Source of the DNA: Hemicordylus capensis
Lineage: Eukaryota > Chordata > Lepidosauria > Squamata > Cordylidae
Assembly (NCBI RefSeq): GCF_027244095.1
Contig: NC_069662.1
Span: 87,764,294 to 87,828,293, forward strand
Reading direction: 5' to 3'
Length of the DNA: 64,000 nucleotides
Below the pieces are notes generated by a model. It was not told where the DNA came from. It saw only the letters and a list, made by a program, of their open reading frames with translations, and did not search any database. Both the position numbers and the translations under genes were made by a program. Below, piece by piece: positions 25,928-35,980 of this stretch (its first letter is position 1; every line of letters begins with the position of its first letter).

Positions 25928-26025
25928 ACAAAATATAGTCATGTGACTTGACTCTGGGGGGCCCCTCGAGGCGTGGGGGGCCCCAGGCAGCCACCTCCCT
26001 ATGCCTAATAGTGGTTACGCCCCTG
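25832..26025 (+). mobile_element. hAT MITE (gamma)
   Basis: Same insertion with ACCTGAGC at 25824-25831 and 26026-26033; shorter (CA)n at about 25896-25924. Confidence 0.85.
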
Positions 26026-26791
26026 ACCTGAGCACTGAGTGCCTCCGGAACATTTAAAAGGTAAGATATAATACTCTGCTGCTATACAGTGCTTTTTAGG
26101 GCATTCAAAGCATTTCCCACATTCTATCTTGCAGTAATCCTTACAACAATCCTGAACGGGAGGCTGGTATTCTGACTACCATATTGTGGGTGGGGCCAAG
26201 GATGATGGAGTGGCTTACTGAGGGTCATTAACTGAGCCCATAGCAGCAGTAAGATCTGAACCTCGGGCTTTCTGATTCATAGTCTCTTAGACAATGTACT
26301 GCACCACTGCTCTTATGGGTGCCCCTTCACTTCCTGAATGACAGGAATAAAAAGGTGCCAGGTATAATAGTAAGAGGACCACAGGCTTCTAGATCCTGCA
26401 AGACCCGGAGTCTTCCATTTGACAGCGATTAGCTCTCACTACTGAGATCTGGTGCTAGCAGTTATGAAACCTGATAGCCGATCATCTCGGGCTTTCATGT
26501 AAACCCTAAAGAAATGTCCAATGGCTAGCTAGACTTGAAAACAAATGGCTAGCTAGACTTGGTTTCCCCTTTTGAAAGTCAAGGTGAAGAAGACTGATGT
26601 TTTGATGTATTGGTTGCTATCTGTAGGGAGCTTGTGAAAACTGGCTTTCTACCAGGCTGGTTGAACTGAGTTTCCCTTCATTAACTCTGGTGTGAGTGGT
26701 GTCCCCTGGTCTGCTTTGCTGCCTCTGTCATGACATCACTTTCTGGCTCCTACATCATAACCTGCAGGTTGCCATAGGAACAGCAATACAC
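26026..26791. other. No gene recognised (gamma)
   Basis: Copy of 11874-12639. Confidence 0.4.
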
Positions 26792-29662
26792 TTTTTTTTT
26801 GGCATCATCACTATTCAGTGGTTTATTTCTCAGCTGATGCTCAATCAGTAGGGAGTGGAGGACGTGGTCTGTGTGGTTATATACATATATATATATAGTA
26901 TTTTAGTCTCTCTTGAGGACATCTCTCATCATGGCAGGTAGGAAATTGTGCCATTAGATTAAAGGGTAATAATAACTTGAAACTTGGGACTGTGTGATCT
27001 ACCGGATAAGGTCTACAAATGTGCTGAATTTCAAAGATCATATATTTTTGGCATTTTTCTCTCTCTTCATATGCCAGGCTACCAGAGGTTAAAATGTTAT
27101 TAAAAATTGACACTCTGCTCCTTTCCCCGCAATCTGGTTTAAAAAAAAAAATTAAAAAAATTCAATCAATACAACACAGAGCCAATTGAGGCTACAAGGA
27201 GTCCAGTGTTAAGAAGAGTTTGTTGGTTATTGAGGATGCAGGTACAAATTGATGGGAGACAACTGAAAACAAAATTCGAGAAAGAATATCATCCCAAAAT
27301 TTGATTTGAGTGGATGGAGGTTATAAACTGACCATCCCTTATTGACAAATGCAATTAATGGAAACCATATTTCAAAAGACTTGTCTTGTTTGGTTACTTC
27401 TCTAGCTAACCTGGTTTGATGGGTCAGCTTGTCAGATAATGCAATCTTCTAGACCCTACTGAACCAGGTTTCAATGAATAGACCCTTTGGGGATTTCCAG
27501 TGTTTAGCTACCTCTATTTGGCTGCTGCTAGCAGCAGAGTTGGTATATCTTTGTGAGTACTCTTGTAAACTGCTAAAAGTGCTAACTTTGGATCAGGCTG
27601 AAGATTGAGTTCGACTATTTCCCAGATTATATGAAACAAATTCTGTCAATAGCCTTTCACGTATGGGCAACCCCACCATAAAGGAAGGAGAGTACCTCTG
27701 TTTTTCCATCCCTGCCAACAAAACAGGGAAGACGTTTGAGAGATATCCTGCATCTTGATTAGAGTAAGATGTCCTCTCTGTACAGGCTTGAATGTTGCCT
27801 CCCTTATCTGGGCAGATGTGGTGGTTCTAATCAGTTGCTTCAGCCCAATTGCTTCCCATTCAGTCTCTTCAAGAGAGGTTCCTAAATCAGTTCCCCATGT
27901 TGTTTTTAGCCCTCCCAAAGAACTAAAAGATGTGGAAATTATGGTATTGTATATAAGTGTATGTATGTGTTGGTTTATTTCAGCCCAAGGCCAGCATAAA
28001 TACAAAAAGAAAAAGAAACAACAGCAGCAGTAAAGACATAATATACATAAAACATTAATACCTTCAGATACCGTATACAAGTGAGGCAATCCCTCTTGTT
28101 TTGTTAGTTGGTGAAATACGTAAGATTACATTGATAGATAGTCAAAGACCTAGTTGCCTCTCCTCTCTGTAGCAACTTGGATGCAAAGGGCCAGATTTGA
28201 AGTTTCTGCATCCAAGTAGCTCGGATGCCAATCAGAATTGTACCAGGTTTAGCCTCTGATGCTGGTTTACCTCTTTCAGTAATGTCCCTCAGTGGGTAAA
28301 TCCTTTTTGTCTCCCACTTCAAATATTGTTGATATTTGCTTGGGTCTGCAAACAAAGGATGGTCTAAAACAGGGAAGAGTGGTGAAGTGGGTTGTGCAAA
28401 TGTCATAGCTCAGGGAGGGACACCAGATTCTCAGTGTGGAGGCCAAGAAGGGGTTACTCAAACTTGCTAATTTAGCTTCAGTTACCTGTTTAAATGTAAA
28501 CCGCCCTGAGCTATTTTTGGAAGGGTGGCATAGAAATCTAATTCATTCATTAATAAAAAATAATAATAATAATAAAGGGGAGAGCTCAAATTATTTGAGC
28601 ATCTGCGGAGAACTCTATAGAAACCCATGGAATCACTTGATCGTTTTGAATGATATGAATGAGTTGCTTGAGTTGGAGGGCATCAAAATAAAGCTTGTTT
28701 GGGAGGCTGTATAGTGAACTTTTGTTTACTCTTGCTTTCTTATAATTATTGGGAAAAGCTCAAAGTGCTCCCTGCCACCTTTTAAAGTATTTGGGATGAA
28801 TCCAAATAGGTAATCTTTGAAAAAGAAAAAGAAATTTGGGCAGAACTACTATTTTTTATGGTTGATATTCACCCTAACCAGGAGAGATTCAGCTGAGCCT
28901 AATTTTTAATATCCTTTTTGAGTTGTGAAAAAGAGAGAGTCTATGCTTATTTTCCTTAATGGCTTTAGATCCTTTAGATCCTTATCACTTCTGGATATCT
29001 GAAGCTTGAATATTGTAAGCTTATATTAGACATTTGCTGCTGAAGTTTCCTTTGTTCTTCTATACAAATGTGGATGAATATAAGTTCTGACTTCTGATAA
29101 AGTGTTTCTAGACCAGCTGTTTGTTTGTAAAGTGTTAATGTTTCCTTGACTGCTAGTATTGCTTCCCATGGATTAGGTGAAAGTCATATGATGTCGTCTG
29201 CAAATAAATTGGTTGTATGTCTTTTTTTTACCACTGATTTGAAACCCCTGAATTTTTGTGTCATTTTTAATTGTCAGCTAGTACTTCAACTGCAATGGCA
29301 AAGAGCACTAGGGGAAGGGGACAGCCCTGCTTCGTACCCAGAAATAGCTTGATTGGGTTTGAATCTAGCTATTTTTCGGTTGGGCATCAAACCTGTTTGG
29401 TCCTCAGAAATGTACTCAGTGATGAAAAGGGTGATCCTATTGGCCAAGATAGCAGTGAAACATTTCAAGCCCTGGTTCACTAATGCTATGGGGTGATATG
29501 ATCCCAGGGAGGAATTGTCTTTGGCTTGCTGAGGTAGAACAACTATTCTAGATTGCTTCCAAGTCCCTGGGATCACAGCCCCCTGCGTTACGCTGTTGAA
29601 GGAGGAATGCAAATTTCAGCAAAAATTATGAAAAAGCCATCAAGCCCAGGTGCTATATGTCG
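26792..29662 (-). mobile_element. 5'-truncated L1-type LINE
   Basis: Copy of the element at 12640-15546, with a shorter T run (9 nt) at its 3' end. Confidence 0.85.
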
Positions 29663-29854
29663 TCCCCCCCACCCACCCACCCCAGCACCGTTAAATGCAT
29701 TAATACAAGAATAATGTGACGTCCTGAGACTTGCTTCTGTCCAAACAAACTAGACAGATTGTGTAAACCGCCTGGAGATGTGAATTGTGGTGGTAGAAAA
29801 ATGTGTAAAATAAAGAGACATGACATTAAAACGATTCTTCCTTTCCTTCTAGGG

Positions 29855-31278
29855 GCAGAGGAGGAAAAGCCTAGTGGGAGGAGGCCCATCACCTCCAGCA
29901 GCCTCATGGTGGCTCGGAAGCTGCTGCTGTCTCCCCTGCTGCGGGAGCGTGGGGCTGCTTCCGGGAAGGACACCCTTTTCTTTGATGGGCCAGCCCCTGT
30001 GGCTGGCCCATCAAAGAAAAGGGTGAAGCACCCCAAAACATCAAAGAGGCAGCCCCCCGCAGAAAGCAGCAGCAAGGGGAAGCCACCACAGGAGGGCAGA
30101 CCATCAGCCCTCCTGGGCAAGGCCGGTCTGCGTCGGGCTAACAAGGCACCAGGTGGGGGTGTGCCTTCTGGGGAGAAACCCCTTCCCCACCTGGGGGAGG
30201 GGAGACTCCCCAGAAGGAGGCTGGAGGCTGCGGGGGATACAGCCAGGAGATTGCTGCACATCCCCAGGAGCAACCTGAGTCTGCACCTTGGGGAGGCTGG
30301 GCAGGGCGTCTCCCCGCTGGGGGGGAACCGTTTCTCGGGCTTGTCCCGAGAGACGGTTCTTCCCCAGATCCCTTCAACTGGGAAGACGACCCTGACCCCA
30401 ATGGGGAGACCCCCGCCAAAGCCCTTGCCATCATGGCAACATCCATCTGCTTGGCGGGGGCCCGAACCATTGCCAGCGCTCATGATCAAAGCGCTGGGGC
30501 CCCCCAAGGCAGACACAGAGCCTTGCTCCTGGGGACATCCCCCCTCAGTCTCCAGCTCTGTGGCCAAACCACCGCCACCACACTTCCCACCGAAGCCACG
30601 CCCTTGGGAAGAACCACCATCTCATCTTTCCCAAGGGCCGTGGCTTCAGGTGCGAGCCCTACGCAGACCGGCTGATGTGCCGGTGGCAACCCCTTGGCGG
30701 TGAGACAGCAGCAGTGGAAGGCCACCACCCAAAATACCATCGTCGGGGCTGCTGGAGGACCTCCACTAGGTCTCGCCCATTCTGCCTTGCCATGATGGGA
30801 GAACTGGTTCTTCGCTGCCCTTGGGATGAATCACCATCTCAACTTTCCCAAGGGCCGTGGCTTCAGGTGCAAGCCCTACAGAGACCAGCTGATGTTCCGG
30901 TGGCAACACCTTGGCAGTGAGACAGCAGCAGTGGAAGGCCACTACCCCAAATACCATCATCTGGGCTGCTGGAGCACCTCCACTAGGTCTCGCCAGTTCT
31001 GCCTTGTCATGATGGGAGAACTGGTCCTTTGCTGCCATGAACCAAAGTGAGGACCCCTGTCCACTCTGGATGAGACCTCTTCTGAGGAGCAGCATTGGGT
31101 ACAGAACCTGGACGTACTTCAGACCTCAGACGATCCAGGACCCCCAAGATCATCTCATGCCCCAAGGCCTGACGACTCACCATTACCACCAGACACAGTG
31201 GGATGCCACCACCCCAAATACCATCATCTGGAGGACTCACCATTACCAGTAGACTCGGATTCTGAGGGGTCAGCAAGG
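29855..31278 (+). other. GC-rich block with a 314-codon frame (gamma)
   Basis: Same block. A TAA-to-AAA change just upstream lets the frame start 14 codons earlier (29759-30703). I count three substitutions from alpha across ~1.42 kb. Hairpin at 29971-30025. Confidence 0.4.
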
Positions 31279-33066
31279 TAAACAGCATTGCCACAGCCTC
31301 GACAAATCCTGAGTCTAAAGTACCTTGCTAAGGTTAATTAGTAAGATTCTAATTCTCTAAGAAAAGGCGAGTCGTACTTCGCATATGCATTGAAATGAGC
31401 GTTAACAAAGGCATAGGGATTTTTGAAATTAGTGAGACGCCCCTCGACTCTTCCCCGGGGCAGCATCTAACATTGTTCCTTCTCAAGAAGCTGGCCTTGT
31501 GCTCTTCCATTTCGACCTCACTTTTGAAAAGATCCATTGTTCAAGATATGCATGCAGATGTAGAAAGTTTGGGGTTATTTTTTGGAAAGAGAAGTAGAAG
31601 ACTTGGAGAACTTAAAAGCCCTGAGGGTCCCCCGTTGGGCTCTCCCTGTCTCCCCATGGGCTGGTTCGGGACAGTTTGGGGCAGATTCAGCCCTGTTTGT
31701 GCTCTTGGCCCTGTAGTGTATTCAGCTAATGTAAGTGGCCGGATTGTTCATGCAACATTTGGTATCTGTTTGGGAAGTATATTCAGAATTTCTTCTCCAA
31801 AAAAGAGAGTAAATTTCCCCCAAGCCTATTCTGGTGTAAAATGTAGTGCATTCCACTAATTTCAGTGGCAGGGTTGTGTATGCAAAATTTGATATCTGTC
31901 AGGAGCATGGCTTTATTTCACAGAAACAAATTCTTCAAAATACATCACAGATATATGTTCTTTAGGTGTAGATACTGGAGCCTAAGAAGCAGGAATAACA
32001 CCATCACTGAATGGAATTAACAGGAAGGACAGAAGAAATTAGTAACTATGGAAGCAGATTGGCAGCCTTTCTTTGTCTTTCCAGAAGAGGTAAGAAAAGC
32101 AATATATTTATACGAGAGAAACCTTGAGTATTGCACAGATGAAAAACTGGAAGCAGAGTTCTGCCAGAAAGAGACTGTACTTAAGCACTTTCCCCCATTT
32201 GAGGAGGAGAGCTTTCCATTCCACTTTTCCCTTTCAGAAAAATATTCCCATTTCCATTTCCCTTTCCCCTTCCCCAAAATAATGAGGGACTTCAAACAGC
32301 AAAGTTTTGACAAACTCTCAACCTCCTATGTTGCACAGCCTTTGGTGAAATTAATAGCTTTCAATCTTTTTCCAGTTTCTTCTAGATCTCCTAGAAAGGC
32401 TTCTGATTGTGAATGGCAGGTTGAGGGGGGGGAGAATTCCTGTTCCTTTTTGGCCAAAAAGATTGTTTTATGTTTGCTTTTCAGGGACAGGAAGGGATGC
32501 TCTTGGACAGCCACAGGCTAGTCTTTCCTCTCTAGATCTGCTCAGCATCCTGAATACTTCCCCAGAGAAGAGAATGAAGAATGAAGGACAGCTGGGTTGC
32601 CTGGAAAACTGAGCGTCATCTGTGGAGCTTCGTTTCCATAGCAGCTCTGATTCAAGTGGGAAAGTCTTGAAACTGTCTTATGGACTGTGACAGAGGAAAT
32701 ACAACCTCCATTTTGTGTCGGGACATTCCTGTGCATATCGGAAAGACTTCAGCACTTTTTGTGCATCACAGAAGATAGGCTTCAGGATCCAGACTAGGAG
32801 CTAAGGTCAAAGGATTCATCTCTTGGGTTGGTTATCTAAAAAATGTCGATCCATTTAACGTGGGATGTAAACAGTGAATTGGTTTCTATACATGTTTGTC
32901 TTTGCTTGTTGAATGTGTACCATTTACATTTGTCTTGGTAGCCTGTTTTGCAACATTTAAGTATGTTGTGTATATATATATATCCTTTCAATGTTCTGAG
33001 GAGAAAATAACACACTTGGCAGACTGAAATTGTGGCAACTTGTGAATAAACCATCCTCTGGTTAAA
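31279..33066 (+). other. Unclassified ~1.8 kb block (gamma)
   Basis: Same block but clearly diverged from alpha and beta: about 16 substitutions and an ~8-bp gap in the first 570 bp. The 179-codon frame of alpha is changed here to 157 codons. AATAAA at 33045-33050. Confidence 0.3.
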
Positions 33067-33211
33067 TTCATAGTCCCGCCTTAGTACATTTTCTGTTTCT
33101 TAGAAACTGTACATGAAGCAAGAGATACAGGATAATGACCTCGTTAGGCCCATCCGTTTGTCATTTTCAACACATACAACAAGTGTAAAGTGTTGACCGC
33201 TGCTTAATGAG

Positions 33212-33446
33212 CAAAGAGGCAACTTTTTAAAGTGGTGGTTTTCTTTATTTGAGAGGGGGAGAGCAACTGGCCCTATCCATCCCCAGCACAGTACCACTCC
33301 CATGATTCTTGCTAATATCTACCTTATATTTTCTTTTTAGATTGTGAGCCTTTTGGAGCCATCTTATCTTATTTATTTATTATTTCTCTATGTAAACCGC
33401 TTTGGAAACTTTTGTTGAAAAGTGGCATATAAATATTTGTAGTAGG
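33212..33446 (+). mobile_element. L2-like SINE/LINE tail (gamma)
   Basis: Copy of the element at 4912-5148. Confidence 0.6.
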
Positions 33447-33816
33447 ACGCAGGCACAGTCATTCATGTGTTATGTTTTACGCAGGTCCAGAAGTACACTA
33501 TATATCTATACCAGGGTTTCCTAACCTTGGGCCCCCAGATGTTGTTGGACTACAACTCTCAGAATCCCCAGACATGGCTTTTGTGGCTGGGGATTCTGGG
33601 AGTTGTAGTCCAACAACATCTGAGGGCCCAAGGTTAAGAAACTCTGATCTATACCATGCATTTGAAGGGCCTGCATCCATATTTGCAGCATATAAATATT
33701 TGTTGTTGTTGTTGTAAAACGACGCAGGCACAGTCATTCTCATGTTAGCTTTTACATAGGTCCAGAAGTACACTACATATCCATACCATGCATTTGAAGG
33801 GCCTGCATCCACACTT
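33446..33816 (+). repeat. Local duplication split by a MITE (gamma)
   Basis: About 95 bp beginning GACGCAGGCACAGTCATTC occurs twice, at 33446 and 33720. Only the first copy carries the 135-bp hAT MITE, so the second shows the empty site (ATCCATACCATGCATTTG). Delta has the same at 52132-52502. Confidence 0.7.
33512..33646 (+). mobile_element. 135-bp palindromic hAT MITE with 8-bp target duplication (gamma)
   Basis: Ends are near-perfect inverted repeats (left CAGGGTTTCCTAACCTTGGG; right end its near complement ...AAGAAACTCTG). It is flanked by perfect 8-bp duplications ATCTATAC at 33504-33511 and 33647-33654, the hAT hallmark. Confidence 0.85.
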
Positions 33817-34002
33817 AAAATGAATCCAAGTATAGCCATTCACACAAACACATGGATGAGTGTACAGGTATCTTTATACACCATAATGTCTGAATCATGC
33901 TATTCGGATGATTGAAAACTGGGGGAAACAAGGTAGGAGGCACCAGCAGTGATCATCAGCTAGTCTCCCATTGAGTCTGGTGGCATCTGCTTGCTTGCTT
34001 GC

Positions 34003-34160
34003 ATGCAGAAGGTTCCAAGTTCCCTCCTGGCATCGCCAAGATTGGGCTGAGGGAGACTCCTGCCTGCAACTGTGGAGAAGCTGCTGCCAGTCTGTGTAGA
34101 CAATATTGAACTAGACAGACCAATGGTCTGACTTGATATAAGGCAGCTTCCTGTTTTTCT
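34003..34160 (-). mobile_element. Squamate SINE-like repeat fragment (gamma)
   Basis: Partial reverse copy of the family at 7995-8288 (GCAACTGTGGAGAAGCTGCT ... GGCAGCTTCCTG). Confidence 0.6.
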
Positions 34161-34380
34161 GTCCTTCCAGTGAACTGGGTACAGCCTGCCTCATTCAGCA
34201 GTTTATTTTTCCTAACTTAAATTAAATACCCCCAACTTTTCTACACTGTGGAGGGGCAGGAAGTCATAGACAGTACAGGTATTCATTTTTCTCCCAACAT
34301 GGCTAACACTTGAGCTTTCTGGGGTATGTGTGGGCATGTAAATTAGGGATATGTAAATTAGTGGAGGCCAATAGAATCAG

Positions 34381-34640
34381 AGCCACCTAATGGTGCAGCA
34401 GGGAAGTAACTTGCTTAGCGAGCAAGAGGTTGCTGGTTCGAATCTCCGGTGATATGTTTCCCTGACTATGGGAAACACCTATATCAGGCAGCAGCGATAT
34501 AGGAAGATGCTGAAAGGCATCATCTCATACTGTGAGGGAGATGGCAATGGTAAACCCCTCCCGTATTCTACCAAAGATAACCAGAGGGCTCTGTGGTCGC
34601 CAGGAGTTGACACTGACTTGACGGCACAACTTTACTTTTA
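34381..34640 (+). mobile_element. Sauria-type SINE upstream of YAE1 (gamma)
   Basis: Independent plus-strand insertion: AGCCACCTAATGGTGCAGCA head, B box GGTTCGAATCT at 34435-34445, tail GGTCGCCAGGAGTTGACACT ending in ACGGCACAACTTTACTTTTA. Confidence 0.85.
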
Positions 34641-35235
34641 CACCTCAGAAGACTGGAGTAAAATTCAAAATGGTCTTACGAAATGGAAAACTGAGCTGAA
34701 ACATACAATTCAGAGACAAATGCAAAGTTCTACACATAGGTTGGGGGTGGGGAAAATCAAATACATAGGTATGGAATGGGGAATACCTGGCTTAGTAGAA
34801 TGCTCCCCTACTTTTGCTGTTCTTCTGCATGAGCCCCCGAACCCCCCGCAGCCCAATTCTTTGTCCCCCTGCAGTTGCAGTATTTTTAAACCAGCCCTGC
34901 TGTAGATATTTTTCAAAATCTTAATCAAACTATAGGCACACAGTTGGACAGTAAATGAGCCTGCTAGAAGGCACACAAGTAAAGATAGTTTCCTATTAAA
35001 CAAGAAGCATGTCAATCAGTTACATCAGTTAGGAGAATGTTAAAGGGATGCACACAGATGGACTCATGAAACCTGAAAAATATCCCTCTTGGAAACTTTC
35101 CAGTGACTTAAAATATCAAAAGGCAGCAAGAAATAAGTCTTAGAGCATCTTTCTTGTACTACATGATTTGTATCTAACATAGGGAATGGGAAGGACTTCG
35201 CGAGAATTGCTCTGCAAACAGAAATGAAGTACGTG
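34641..35235. other. No gene recognised upstream of YAE1 (gamma)
   Basis: Unclassified AT-rich DNA; delta equivalent 53327-53928. The pair differs by a small replacement near 35156 (delta has GAGAGGT inserted) but is otherwise nearly identical. Confidence 0.4.
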
Positions 35236-35518
35236 TATGTGTCAAAGAACTGTGAACAGTAAATTGACGGCTTCCAAGGCAATACAAACACGAAATACAG
35301 ACTCAATGTGTGCAACTGCAACTCAAAGAAATCTGCCCAATAAGCTGGGCCCTTTCAAAGGAAACGCAAGGACAAATGCAGAATGAATATGTGCTATTCA
35401 AAGAAATCTGCTCAGTAAATTAGCCCCTTCAAAGTAAATGCAAATGCAAGCATTAAACAAAACAGAGAATAAATATCTGCAACTCAAAAAGAAATTTCAC
35501 GAAAGTAAATTGATTGAC
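35236..35518 (+). repeat. Degenerate minisatellite upstream of YAE1 promoter (gamma)
   Basis: About three diverged copies of an ~85-bp unit. Recurring cores are CTCAAAGAAATCTGC, a CAGTAAATTG-like box and a stretch of short CAAATGCA-like words. It ends where the CpG-rich promoter begins. Confidence 0.55.
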
Positions 35519-35521
35519 CTC

Positions 35522-35980
35522 TTATGCCTGCTCCGTGCTGGCGGGCAAACTCCCTTCAGCCCTTCTCAGCTCCACCCACTCCCTGAGTCCCACGTCATTG
35601 GCTGAGGGGTTGCAGGCTGAAACTGACTGACAGGCTCTTCTCCAGGCACGTCCCTCGGCTGATCTGTCAGTCAGCCTCAGCCTGCGACTCCTCAGCCAAT
35701 GACAAGCAGAGGAGAAGGCTGGTTTGCCTCGCCTCTTCGACTTCCTTCCTTTCAAGCGTGGCGATTGTGACGCTGAGCGCCGGCTGCGCCCCGCGGCCCC
35801 AGGGTCGATAGGGGCTATCGGGGACTCTGACATTTGCTTCGTGGAGGGGCGCCCTACTTGCAGATGTTGCCTTCGGTCGCGGTCCCTTCCCTGCAGCTCT
35901 ACGTCTGGTTGCGCAGGCGTCTTACCTCTTGGATTTGAACGGCTCCTGCCAGTCGTCCGCATTGTTGAGAGCATCGGAAG
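35522..35980 (+). promoter_or_regulatory. CpG-rich YAE1 promoter and 5' UTR (gamma)
   Basis: CpG density rises sharply from about 35520 to the ATG at 35981. There is no TATA box. Two CCAAT boxes lie in opposite orientation (ATTGG 35598-35602, CCAAT 35696-35700) inside a 38-nt imperfect inverted repeat (35596-35633 and 35664-35701, 34 of 38 matching). A TGACGTGG-like element, read on the minus strand, abuts the left CCAAT. This fits a housekeeping, NF-Y-type promoter; the exact start site is not visible. Confidence 0.7.

Noticed and set aside
34468-34905. 145-codon frame upstream of YAE1 (and at 53154-53591)
   Set aside because: Begins inside the Sauria SINE and runs into unclassified DNA.
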